From contig CAIVGN010000142.1 in the NCBI GenBank assembly GCA_903905455.1, forward strand, positions 1 to 64,000: a stretch of DNA of 64,000 nt, read 5' to 3'. Below the pieces are notes generated by a model. The model was given only the letters and a program-made list of their open reading frames with translations. It searched no databases and was not told where the DNA came from. This stretch comes from an uncultured Archangium sp. GTDB taxonomy: Bacteria; Myxococcota; Myxococcia; Myxococcales; Myxococcaceae. The stretch's first letter is position 1. The number at the start of each line of letters is the position of its first letter. Below, piece after piece: positions 1 through 8,230 of the stretch. Made by a program: the position numbers and the translations under genes.

Positions 1-1
1 C

Positions 2-1627
2 GCCGCCGCGCCCGAGCCCGTTTCGTGGGACCAGCCCGTCGAAGTCGCACCGGCTCCTCAGCCCGAGCCCGTTTCCTGGGACCAGCCCGTCGAAGTCGCA
101 CCGGCTCCTCAGCCCGAGCCCGTTTCCTGGGACCAGCCCGTCGAAGTCGCACCGGCGCCTGCGCCTGAGGCGGTTCCATGGGACCAGCCCGACGAGGTCG
201 CCGCCGCGCCTGCGCCGGCGCCGCTCTCGTGGGACCAGCCTGTCGAGATCGAGGCAACGGTCACCGAGACCGTGGTCGAGGCGACCGTCGAGCCGCTGCC
301 CGAGCTCGACGCGGAGCTCGCGGTGGAAGCCCCGGCCGTCAACGCGTGGGAAACCAATGCCCCGCAGTCTGCACCGTCCCAGGTCCCCTTCGCGGACGCG
401 CTGAGCGCCCCGCCCCACAGCTCGTCGTCGGCCTTCGACCTGCTGGCCATGCCTCCCGAGTCGGCCCCGCGCATTCCGACCTTCACGCAGCCTGCGCCCG
501 CGCCCTGGCCGGCGGCACCGGCGGCGGCAGCGGCGCGCACGGAGATCTTCGCCAGCAGCTGGGAGAACGAAGCGCCCGTCGAGCCAGTCAACACCGCCGC
601 CTTCGGCACGGCCTGGGACAACGAAGAGATCGCGACCGACGATGGCCCGATGCTCACCGGCACGATCGAGCCCGAGCTGACCGGCGCGGCGGGCGACAGC
701 GTCGAGCTCGCGTCAGCCTCCGACTTCCTCCCGTCGGCCCCGACCGCGGCGCCGAGCGAAGAGATCAGCATCGACTCCGACCCGGGCGAGTTCGTGGTCG
801 AGTCGGCCTCGGCGGCCGAGCTGGCCACCGACGTCCGCGAGGGCGCTGGGAGCTCGATCGAAGACGGCCAGGTCGAGCTGGCGAGCAACTCCGACTTCAT
901 CGACCACTCGCAGCTGACCGGCACCGGCGCGTCGTGGAGCGACGACCGCAACTCGATTCCCCTCGAGGAAGAAGAGGACGAGGTCATCCAGGGGACGGTG
1001 CTCGAAGAGGAGCCGGAGCCCGCGCCGGAGCCTTCCGACAGCTGGGGCGCCGCCGTCTCGCAGCCGTCCACCGTTCCCCAGGCCGTCCTCGCGCCGCCCG
1101 TGGCCCGCGCCCAGCCGCCCCGCGCCGCGCTCGTGCCGCCGCTCGCCGAGCCCATGCCCGCGCCCGTGGCCCCCCGGGTCGCGGTCGCAGCCCCTTCGGT
1201 ACCCTCGGCGCCGCCGAGCATCGCGGTGCAGGCCCAGCCGGCAGCACAGCAGAGCGTCGCGGTGCCCGGCGAACACCGCGTCATCCTCCACACCATCGAG
1301 GGCCAGGTGAAGCGCGGCGCCATCAAGGACGCGCGACTCGGCGAGCCGCAACTGCAGCTGCAGTTGGCCAACGGCGGCAACGAGACCCTGCCCCGCGAGC
1401 GGGTGAAGGCCCTGTTCTTCATGCTCGCCCCGGGCGCCCGCGCGCCGTCCACCGAGGGCAACAAGGTGCGCGTGACCTTCCGCGACGGTCGCCAGGTCGC
1501 CGGCTTCTCGAAGGACCACGCTTCCCAGACCGCCGGGTTCTTCGTGGTGCCCGCCGACAACCGCACCAATACCGAGCGCATCTTCATCTTCCGCCACGCG
1601 GTCCAGAGCATCGCCGTCGAGAAGTGA
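2..1627 (+). CDS. Repeat-rich, Pro/Ala-rich protein, 5' end outside window
   Basis: The frame is open from the first bases, so the start lies upstream; about 541 codons are visible. The visible N-terminal part is a 17-residue repeat centred on PVSWDQPVEV, about five copies, the last two degenerate. A long Pro/Ala/Glu/Ser-rich linker without obvious fold follows. From about visible codon 423 the composition changes to a compact domain of about 120 residues with VRVTFRDGR and GFFVVPAD. This resembles a small C-terminal domain seen in many myxobacterial proteins (DUF6982, name from memory). No signal peptide can be judged because the start is missing. The gene ends 88 bases before the PilZ gene on the same strand, so the two could be co-transcribed. 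Function is unknown; a scaffold or regulatory role is only a guess. Confidence 0.8.
   Translation, partial: AAAPEPVSWDQPVEVAPAPQPEPVSWDQPVEVAPAPQPEPVSWDQPVEVAPAPAPEAVPWDQPDEVAAAPAPAPLSWDQPVEIEATVTETVVEATVEPLPELDAELAVEAPAVNAWETNAPQSAPSQVPFADALSAPPHSSSSAFDLLAMPPESAPRIPTFTQPAPAPWPAAPAAAAARTEIFASSWENEAPVEPVNTAAFGTAWDNEEIATDDGPMLTGTIEPELTGAAGDSVELASASDFLPSAPTAAPSEEISIDSDPGEFVVESASAAELATDVREGAGSSIEDGQVELASNSDFIDHSQLTGTGASWSDDRNSIPLEEEEDEVIQGTVLEEEPEPAPEPSDSWGAAVSQPSTVPQAVLAPPVARAQPPRAALVPPLAEPMPAPVAPRVAVAAPSVPSAPPSIAVQAQPAAQQSVAVPGEHRVILHTIEGQVKRGAIKDARLGEPQLQLQLANGGNETLPRERVKALFFMLAPGARAPSTEGNKVRVTFRDGRQVAGFSKDHASQTAGFFVVPADNRTNTERIFIFRHAVQSIAVEK
10..253 (+). repeat. 51-bp in-frame tandem repeat
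   Basis: A 51-base unit beginning GCCCGAGCCCGTTTC recurs at 10, 61 and 112 almost unchanged and degenerates at 163 and 214. It encodes 17 residues around SWDQPVEVAPAPQ. Copies 1-3 differ at only a few bases, which suggests recent expansion or homogenisation. The array probably continues upstream of the window. Confidence 0.9.
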
Positions 1628-1715
1628 CGCGCCCCGTCATCGGGGGGTCCATTGACAAGAAGTAGGCATCTGGCGCACCTTTCCCCCTGCAGGGCTACGC
1701 AGGGCCGGAGGCCAC

Positions 1716-2081
1716 ATGCCGAGTGTTTCGACGACGCAGGGTCGGGAAAAGCGAATCTTCCCGCGCATCCAGGTGGCCCTGACGGCGCACTGCCGCATCG
1801 GCAACCGCTTCGTTCGTGACGCCGTCGCCGACCTCTCGGAGGGCGGCCTGTACCTGAAGACCAAGGAGCCGGCGCGCGCGGGCACCCCGGTGCGGGTGGC
1901 CATCGCCCTGCCCTTCACCGAAGGCCCTCGCTACTGCACGCTGGTGGGCTCGGTGGCGCGCATCGATCGCGACCCGCGCGGCTTCTCGAAGGGCCTGGGC
2001 GTGAGCTTCGAGGGCATCGACACCGATGTCCGCGATCTCGACGCGCTCAAGGGGTTCCTCTCGAAGACGAAAGCGGCCTGA
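1716..2081 (+). CDS. PilZ-domain protein
   Basis: A single-domain protein of 121 residues. PilZ domains bind cyclic di-GMP and pass the signal to motility, polysaccharide or other outputs. Both binding motifs are present: R13-x3-R17 in RIFPR, and D39-x-S41-x2-G44 in DLSEGG. The rest is the expected small beta barrel, with no other domain, so it would act by protein-protein contact. The ATG at 1716 is supported by CCGGAGG 7-8 bases upstream. It sits between a Pro-rich protein and a convergent DUF4388 response regulator whose stop codon lies 3 bases beyond this one. Having both c-di-GMP motifs argues for real ligand binding; the partner is unknown. Confidence 0.9.
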   Translation: MPSVSTTQGREKRIFPRIQVALTAHCRIGNRFVRDAVADLSEGGLYLKTKEPARAGTPVRVAIALPFTEGPRYCTLVGSVARIDRDPRGFSKGLGVSFEGIDTDVRDLDALKGFLSKTKAA

Positions 2082-2084
2082 CGC

Positions 2085-3422
2085 TCAGGCTTCGCGCGCT
2101 TCGAGGATCTGCACACCCAGCATCGCGGCCAGGAAGGCTTTCACCTGGTGCTCCGGCCGCGCCGCCATGGCGACGATCTCCGCGTTGGTGCGGGTGCCGT
2201 CAATGCGCGGGAGCAGCTGCGCTTCCCACTTCTCGAGCTCCAGCTCGTGCAGCTGGTAGGCGGGCTGCTGGCTGGGGAGCAGGCGATCTTCGGGGCGCAC
2301 GATGCGCGTGAGGCGATCGGGCTTGTAGAGCTTCTTGACGCCGCGAATGGTGAGGTTCCCGGGGAAGACGTCGAGCTTGATGCTCTCGGCGCGGGCCTTC
2401 TCGCGGAAGGTGAGGACGAAGTGGCCCTCTTCCCAACCGAAGAGGCTGTAGATGATCGCCTTGACCTGCTGGCCCACGTAATAGAGCCGCTCGGTCTCCT
2501 TCAGCAGGCCCCGGTCGATGAGCACGTCACCCGTGCGCCGCTTGCCCTGGGCCGCGACGACGGCCGCGTCCTGGAGTTGCTCGGGCTTGATCTTGCCCAC
2601 GCGCACCAGGAACTGGCCGAAACGATCGGCGGCGAGGTTGGAGAGCGCGAAGACCGGCTGCCCGCCCTCGAAGTAGATGACCTTCTTCACCTTGCCCTTC
2701 TGGCAGTACAGCTCGCCGGTCTCGCGCGAGAGGTAGAAGGCGCTGATCAGGCCCGGCAGGTTGTCGCGCAGGTTGCCCTGGCGCGTGGCCCGGGCGTTGG
2801 GGTCGATGAGCCCGCTGCCTGACGAGGCGTGCGTGCCCGACGGCGGCCGGGAGCCCGACACCGGCCCGGCGACGTGCCGCTGGGCGGTGAGCGTCGCGCC
2901 CTGGAGCTCGGCGGTGATGTTGCCGCCACCGGTGACGCGGATCTTCCCGGTCAGCTCCATCGGCTCGTCGTCACCGTCCTCGATGTCGATGTCGAGTTCG
3001 ATGTCGAAGGGGTCGCTGGAGGCCGACTTCTCGGCGGCGGCGGCGGAGGCGGCCGAGAGCGGCGCGATGCCCCGCACCACCTCGAGCAGGGCCTTGGCGT
3101 CGAAGGGTTTCTCGAAGTAGTTCGAGCCGGGGAAGCGGGTGAGCGCCTCGGTGGAGTGCTTGTGGCCCTTGAATACGCCGCTCATGAACAGCAACGGCAG
3201 CGTGGGGTTCGCGGCGCGCAGGCCCTCGGCCACGTGGTAGCCCATCATGTCGGGCAGCAGCACGTCGATGAGGGCCACGGCGATGGGCTCGGTCTTGATC
3301 AGCTCGACGGCCGGCTTGCCCTTGTTGGCGCCGACGACGACGTAGCCCGCCTCTTCGAAGAGCGAGGTGAGCAACGCCACCAGTTCCTTGTTGTCGTCGA
3401 CGACGAGAATGGTGGGCGACAT
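2085..3422 (-). CDS. Response regulator with DUF4388/PATAN-type output region
   Basis: A 445-residue protein. Residues 1-120 are a CheY-like receiver with acidic pair D9/D10, phospho-acceptor D53, S81 in the switch position and K105. An acidic linker (about 140-180) precedes a DUF4388 (PATAN) region from about residue 215, containing GNLRDNLPGLISAFYLSRE and continuing to the C-terminus. In myxobacteria and cyanobacteria this output type controls motility and gene expression through protein contacts rather than DNA binding. The frame stays open further upstream, but the ATG at 3422 begins exactly at the receiver (MSPTILVVDDN). It is transcribed divergently from the small anchored protein at 3471, with 48 bases between the two starts. 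No histidine kinase is adjacent, so it is an orphan regulator here. Confidence 0.9.
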   Translation of the reverse strand: MSPTILVVDDNKELVALLTSLFEEAGYVVVGANKGKPAVELIKTEPIAVALIDVLLPDMMGYHVAEGLRAANPTLPLLFMSGVFKGHKHSTEALTRFPGSNYFEKPFDAKALLEVVRGIAPLSAASAAAAEKSASSDPFDIELDIDIEDGDDEPMELTGKIRVTGGGNITAELQGATLTAQRHVAGPVSGSRPPSGTHASSGSGLIDPNARATRQGNLRDNLPGLISAFYLSRETGELYCQKGKVKKVIYFEGGQPVFALSNLAADRFGQFLVRVGKIKPEQLQDAAVVAAQGKRRTGDVLIDRGLLKETERLYYVGQQVKAIIYSLFGWEEGHFVLTFREKARAESIKLDVFPGNLTIRGVKKLYKPDRLTRIVRPEDRLLPSQQPAYQLHELELEKWEAQLLPRIDGTRTNAEIVAMAARPEHQVKAFLAAMLGVQILEAREA

Positions 3423-3470
3423 GCCGCCGCGCACGTTACCCTCTGCCGCGAACTGTCCCAAGCAAACCGC

Positions 3471-3773
3471 ATGCGAACCCTCCTCTTCTTGCTGATGCTC
3501 GTCGCAGTTCCAGTGGCAGCGCAGGAGCTTCCGGACGCCGGCCTGCCCGACGGCTCGGTGGGCTCTGGCGGTGCCGACCGCGGCTCCGAGGAGTACGACC
3601 CGAACGCGGCGAGCTGTCTCGACTCGAAGTCCTGCACCCGGGGCTTCGAGTGCGTGGACGCGCGCTGCGTGCCGGTGCCGGTGAAGCAAGCGGGCTGCAG
3701 CGCGGCGCCCGCGGGGCTGTGGCTGCTCGCGGCGCTGGCCATCGGCGCCCGACGTCGCGCCGCCCGGAGCTGA
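3471..3773 (+). CDS. Small exported protein with MYXO-CTERM-like tail
   Basis: A 100-residue protein. Residues 1-18 form a Sec signal peptide ending VAVPVAAQ. The middle is Gly/Ser/Asp-rich with four cysteines (SCLDSKSCTRGFECVDARC), likely paired in disulfides outside the cytoplasm. The C-terminus is Cys76-Ser, a hydrophobic stretch (LWLLAALAIGA) and RRRAAR. That is the layout of the MYXO-CTERM sorting signal, in which the Cys is processed and the protein is retained at the cell surface. The start was chosen at the signal peptide; the same frame runs open upstream but antisense to the response regulator. It is one of the shorter carriers of this tail I would expect. Its job is unknown. Confidence 0.75.
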   Translation: MRTLLFLLMLVAVPVAAQELPDAGLPDGSVGSGGADRGSEEYDPNAASCLDSKSCTRGFECVDARCVPVPVKQAGCSAAPAGLWLLAALAIGARRRAARS

Positions 3774-3800
3774 GCAGTCGCGGCTGACCCCTGTTGAAGC

Positions 3801-6506
3801 TCAGCGCCCGGTGCGCTTGCGGGCGCGTTCGCGCGCGGCCGAGAGCGCGTCCTGGACGTTCGGCGCGCTGGGCGGCGTCGGCTCGGTGACGGGCGCGGGG
3901 CCCGGGGAGACCGGGGCCGGCGCCGGCGACGGGCCTTGCGGGCGCGCGGCGGCCACCAGCACCTTGCGGCGGCGCAGCCGGGGCCCCGACAGGAAGCGGC
4001 GCACGAAGACCTCGGCCACCAGCAACACCACGCACACCGCGAGGAGCCAGGGCGCGAGCGGCACCGCGGCCTCCGAGGCGATGGCGTCGGCGAAGAGGCC
4101 CACCATCGCCAGGCGCTCGAGCCCTCCGCCGGCCTTCGCCACGGCCGCGAGCAACGCCTTGCCTTCACTGGCGGGTGCGGGCTCGAACTCCGGGGCCCAG
4201 GGCAACGTCACCGGGGGCGCGCGGAACAGGCGATCGCCGAGCTTCACCACCGGGTGCCAGGTGCCACTGCCGGGGAGCACGAAGTGGGCGCCGACGCGGT
4301 CTTCGTCTTCCCAGCGCATGGGCAGCTCGAGCGGCCGCACCTTCGCGTCACCCGAGAGCAGCACCAGCGTGGGGGTCCCGGCGGGCGGCGGCGCGTTGGG
4401 GTCGAAGTCGAGGGTGACGTGGAGATCGCTGCCCGTGAGGCTCGCCCGGGCCACCGCGTCGACCTGCTGGGCGAGCGGGGGCATGGTCCACCGCACGAGC
4501 TGGGTGAGCAACGCGCGCTGGGCGCCCCACGCCCGGAAGTCGCCGGTGAACGCGCCGTCGACCTCGGCGGTGAGCGCGGCGACCCGGCCGGCGCCGCGCG
4601 GCCACATGGTCACCACCGGGGCCTCGTTGCCGTCGATGGTGCGCAGGGCCACGCTCGCCTGGGGCTTCACGTACGTGAGGTTGTAGCCGCCCAGCGAGGG
4701 CACGTCGGCGGTGGGCCACTTGCCCAGTTGCGCGAGATCCGGCCCGAGCTTCGTGCCCGTCTTCTCCTCGACGAAGGTCGAGCGCGCCACGGCGATGGTC
4801 TCCTGGCTGAAGATGCGCGGGAGGCTGAGCACGTCCTCGGCGAAGTAGATGCGCCCGTTGCCGCGGTGGGCGATCTCCTCGAGCAGCTTCGCGTCGGGGT
4901 CGCCGCGGCCGCCCATGCCGATGACGGAGATGGTGACCTTCTGAGCGACCAGCTCGCTGATGGTGCGCAGGTAGTCGTCGGCCTCCTCGGAGTCGGCGGC
5001 GTCGGCGAAGAGCAGCACGTGGCGGGTCTCCTTCTGCGAGGAGAGGATCTGCTTCTTCGCGGTGCGCAGGCCGACGCCGATGTAGATGCCGCCGCCGCCC
5101 GAGAAGCCGCGCGCCACCTTGTCGAGGGGCAACCCGCCGGCCACCGGGCTCATGGGGAAGAGCTCGTGGGGGTCGGTGTCCACCATGTTCACCGACGCCT
5201 CGTCGCGGGCGTTGAGCAACTGCAGCGCGCCCACCACGCCCTCGGCGGCGAGCTCCATCTTGGTGCGGCCGTCGGGCACGCGAACGCCCATCGAGCAGCT
5301 GCAGTCCATGATGATGGCCATGGCGAGGGCGGCCTTGCGCTGCTCCTCGCGGACCTCGAGCGAGACGGGCAGCAGGTCTTCGACGGGCGACTTGCGGTAG
5401 CCACCCTCGCCGAAGCTGTGCTTCCCGCCGGTCATCACCAGGCCGCCGCCGGCCTCCTTCACGAACTGGGCGAGCACGTGCAGCCCGCTCTCGCTCAAGC
5501 GCCCGGCGTCGACGTCTTCGAGCACCACCGCGCCCACGCCTTCGAGCTGGTCCATGGTCAGCGGGGCCGGGGCGCGCACCTCGAGCTGGAGGTTCGCCTC
5601 GCGCAGCGCCCGGGCCAGCGTGCCCTGGGGCTTGTCGGTGAAGAGCAGCACCCGGGGCGGGCCCTCGACGCGCACCACGGCGCGGCCGAGATCGTTCTCC
5701 ACCACGCCGTCGTCGGGGCTCTGGGTGCGCAGCTCGTAGGCGGCGAGCCCGGGCGCGTCGACGAGATCGCGAAAGGTGAGCACGGTGGCGCCGGCGCCCA
5801 GGTCGCGCACCGTGCGGGCGATCGCTTTCCCATTGCGCAGCAGCGTCAGGGTCGACTTCGCGGGGGCGGTCGCCTTGAGCGTCGCGGTGATCAAGAAGGG
5901 TTCGCGCGCGGCGACGGTGGGCGGCACCACGAGGGCGGTGACGGCCACGTCCCTCGCGGCGTCCTCGCGACCGAGGTGGCGCACGTCGACGGGGATGCCG
6001 CGCGCCGTGAGCCGACGCGCCGCCGCCCGCGCGTCGAGGCCCGTCGCCCGCCCGTCGGAGATCACCAGCACCCGGCCGTTGCGCTCGGCGGGGATGAGGT
6101 CGCCTGCCGCGTCGATCGCCGCCGAGAGGTTCGAGGCCTCGCCGTCGATGGCCGCGGTGAAGCCGCCGAAGCGCCCGTCGGAGGTCAGCGGCAGCTCGAT
6201 GCGCGGGTCGCGGCCGAACGAGATGACCCCGAGACGATCGCCCGCGCGGCGCTGGGGCTCGAGCAGGGCAATGAGTTCCTCCGCGCTCGCCTCGCCGCGC
6301 GGGGGCATGGAGCGCGAGCGGTCGACGATCACCACCACGTCGCTGCCGGCGCTGCGCAGGGGGAGTTCCGGGCGCGCGAGGGCGAGCGTCAGCAGGCTGA
6401 CCAGCGCGACGCGCAGCCACATCGGGGGCCCGGCGATGCGCGCCGAGAAGAAGAGGAAGAGCCCCAGGGGCACGAGGAGCAGCAGGGCCTGGGGGGCGAG
6501 GAGCAT
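3801..6506 (-). CDS. Membrane protein with two VWA domains and a glutamine-amidotransferase-like core
   Basis: A 901-residue membrane protein of the BatA-like kind. Two N-terminal membrane segments (about 3-21 and 30-46) precede a VWA domain with MIDAS D62-R-S-R-S66. Residues 285-385 look like the amidotransferase-like fold that often sits in such proteins (PPRVLLFTDK, GGGLVMTGGKHSFG). A second VWA domain follows with D401-C-S-C-S405. One membrane segment lies near 817-835, with a Pro-rich, basic cytoplasmic tail. VWA domains of this kind bind metal and ligands and work with MoxR ATPases, usually in envelope assembly. The ATG overlaps the stop of the preceding VWA gene by one base (TGATG), so translation is probably coupled. 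It is the last gene of the nine-gene run from 17175. Substrate unknown. Confidence 0.85.
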   Translation of the reverse strand: MLLAPQALLLLVPLGLFLFFSARIAGPPMWLRVALVSLLTLALARPELPLRSAGSDVVVIVDRSRSMPPRGEASAEELIALLEPQRRAGDRLGVISFGRDPRIELPLTSDGRFGGFTAAIDGEASNLSAAIDAAGDLIPAERNGRVLVISDGRATGLDARAAARRLTARGIPVDVRHLGREDAARDVAVTALVVPPTVAAREPFLITATLKATAPAKSTLTLLRNGKAIARTVRDLGAGATVLTFRDLVDAPGLAAYELRTQSPDDGVVENDLGRAVVRVEGPPRVLLFTDKPQGTLARALREANLQLEVRAPAPLTMDQLEGVGAVVLEDVDAGRLSESGLHVLAQFVKEAGGGLVMTGGKHSFGEGGYRKSPVEDLLPVSLEVREEQRKAALAMAIIMDCSCSMGVRVPDGRTKMELAAEGVVGALQLLNARDEASVNMVDTDPHELFPMSPVAGGLPLDKVARGFSGGGGIYIGVGLRTAKKQILSSQKETRHVLLFADAADSEEADDYLRTISELVAQKVTISVIGMGGRGDPDAKLLEEIAHRGNGRIYFAEDVLSLPRIFSQETIAVARSTFVEEKTGTKLGPDLAQLGKWPTADVPSLGGYNLTYVKPQASVALRTIDGNEAPVVTMWPRGAGRVAALTAEVDGAFTGDFRAWGAQRALLTQLVRWTMPPLAQQVDAVARASLTGSDLHVTLDFDPNAPPPAGTPTLVLLSGDAKVRPLELPMRWEDEDRVGAHFVLPGSGTWHPVVKLGDRLFRAPPVTLPWAPEFEPAPASEGKALLAAVAKAGGGLERLAMVGLFADAIASEAAVPLAPWLLAVCVVLLVAEVFVRRFLSGPRLRRRKVLVAAARPQGPSPAPAPVSPGPAPVTEPTPPSAPNVQDALSAARERARKRTGR

Positions 6507-8230
6507 CACGGCGCGGCCTCCCTCTTTCGCGGCGCGGCCGTCAGCCAGAAGTCGAGGAGCACCAGGGCCAGCACCACCGCCAGCGGCCACCACGGGCGCG
6601 GGTGCGTGGTGGCCAGCGAGGCGAAGGCCTGGGGCTGCTGGGGCACCAGCTCCCACTGGCCGCGGTCGCGGAGATCGGATTCGCGCGGGTCGAGCGGCAG
6701 CACCACCAGCGTGTCGAAGGGCTTGCCGTCGCGGCGCAGCGACCACGTTCCGGGCGCGGGCAGCGGAGGCAGGGTGAGCACGCCCGAGCCCATCACCGGC
6801 CGGGCGCCCTTCACCGGGCCCGTCAGTTCCCACGTCGACCCGGCGCTGACCACCAGCGGCGTGTCTTCGCCCAGCATGAGGTGCTTGCGCGGAAAGCCGG
6901 GTGACGAGAGCCGCGCCTGCCGCACCACGTTGCCCAGGAGCACCGGCCAGGCGACGGTGCGCTGCACGTTGCTACGCGCCACGTCGAGGTTGAAGTGCAG
7001 CACGCCGTCGTCCTCTTCGCTGATCAGCACCACCTCGCCGGCGCTCATCAACGCGCGCCCCGGAGGGTTGAGGCCCGCGGTCCACACCACGCCGCCCAGC
7101 TGCACGTCATCGAGCAGCGCGTGGCCCTTCTGCGCGAAGAACGGGCCGACGAAGGACTGGAGCGGGGGCTGCGCGCCGAGCGTGAGGTTTGCCGACGAGC
7201 CCGGGGCCCCGATGGTGAGCAGCGCGGGGCTGTCGAGTTTCACGCCGGCGGCCACGGTGAGGAACCGGCGCCAGGCCTGCTGCGCGGGCGCGTCGAGGCC
7301 GTCGAGCAGGCTCACGGTGACCTCGGCGAGCGGCGCGGGCAACAGCGTGAGGTGGCCATCCTCGGGCAGCGCGTCGTCGGGCAAGGAGAGTTCGATGGGC
7401 TGGGTCGACTCGAGGCCCACGCGCAGCACCGCGGTACCCGAGGGCTGGAGCTTGACCTGCTGCGTCTGCGGCGCGTCGTCGCTGGCGGCGAAGCGCACCG
7501 GCACCTCGATGGCCGTGGCGCCGAAGTTGCCCACGCGCACCGTGACCTGCGCGAACCCGTTCTCGTCGCGGCGCTGGGCCGAGAGGAAGGCCACGTTGTC
7601 CGCGGCCTTGCCCACCGAGCGGCCCTCGATGGTGGGGGGGAGCGCGAGCGAGTCAGGCAGCGGCCCGTCGGTGATGAAGTAGAGGTGGTGCTCGCTCGAG
7701 CCCGAGAGTTCCCGGGCCAGGGTGAGCGCCGGGGCGACGTCGTGCGCCGGTTGCGCTGGGCGCCACTGCTCGAGCGCAGAGAGGGCACGGTCGCGCTCGA
7801 GCTGCGGGCCGGCGAGGAGGGTGGGCTTCACACCGCTCTCGATGAGGGTGAGCACGCCGGCGTTCTGGGCCCGGGCGATGGCGGCGATCTCGGTCTTCGC
7901 GCGCTCCGCGGCCGTCGAGCCCCCGGTGCGCGCGTTCATCGAGAGGCTGCCGTCGACGACGATCACCACGTGCTGCCGGGGCACGTTCTCGCCGCAGCGC
8001 ACGTCAGCGAGGAAGAGCGCGGCGAAGAGCACCGCGAGGGTCTCGAGGGCCAGCGAGCGCTCGCGCGAGAAGCGGTTCAAGCGGGGGCCGGCCTCGGCGC
8101 GTTGGTCGGGCGTGCGCCACAGGAAGAGGGCCGAGACCGGGCGCGGCGGCTGGCGGCGACGCAGGAAGTACGCCGCGACGAGGGCGGGCACGGCGAGCAA
8201 CGCGAGGAGCCCCAGCGGCGCGCCGATCAC
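6506..8230 (-). CDS. BatA-like VWA membrane protein
   Basis: A 574-residue protein with the N-terminal BatA (aerotolerance regulator) region: membrane segments at about 3-23 and 59-77 around the loop PVSALFLWRTP. A VWA domain follows with MIDAS D93-G-S-L-S97. The middle is beta-rich and probably periplasmic; one membrane segment lies close to the C-terminus (WPLAVVLALVLLDFWL). The start is the GTG at 8230, which overlaps the DUF58 stop as GTGA. The downstream VWA gene overlaps its own stop by one base. Such proteins commonly follow MoxR and DUF58 genes and are thought to act in periplasmic or membrane complexes. Two VWA proteins in a row suggest a hetero-complex. Confidence 0.85.
   Translation of the reverse strand: MIGAPLGLLALLAVPALVAAYFLRRRQPPRPVSALFLWRTPDQRAEAGPRLNRFSRERSLALETLAVLFAALFLADVRCGENVPRQHVVIVVDGSLSMNARTGGSTAAERAKTEIAAIARAQNAGVLTLIESGVKPTLLAGPQLERDRALSALEQWRPAQPAHDVAPALTLARELSGSSEHHLYFITDGPLPDSLALPPTIEGRSVGKAADNVAFLSAQRRDENGFAQVTVRVGNFGATAIEVPVRFAASDDAPQTQQVKLQPSGTAVLRVGLESTQPIELSLPDDALPEDGHLTLLPAPLAEVTVSLLDGLDAPAQQAWRRFLTVAAGVKLDSPALLTIGAPGSSANLTLGAQPPLQSFVGPFFAQKGHALLDDVQLGGVVWTAGLNPPGRALMSAGEVVLISEEDDGVLHFNLDVARSNVQRTVAWPVLLGNVVRQARLSSPGFPRKHLMLGEDTPLVVSAGSTWELTGPVKGARPVMGSGVLTLPPLPAPGTWSLRRDGKPFDTLVVLPLDPRESDLRDRGQWELVPQQPQAFASLATTHPRPWWPLAVVLALVLLDFWLTAAPRKREAAP

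Noticed and set aside
1652-1680. TTGACA upstream of the PilZ gene as a promoter
   Set aside because: No acceptable -10 box is found 16-19 bases downstream, so the match is probably chance or an incomplete promoter.
3936-7682. Very long plus-strand open frame opposite the VWA genes
   Set aside because: It is rich in Arg, His, Gly and Gln with no domain, and lies antisense to clear VWA genes. Long antisense frames are expected in DNA this GC-rich.
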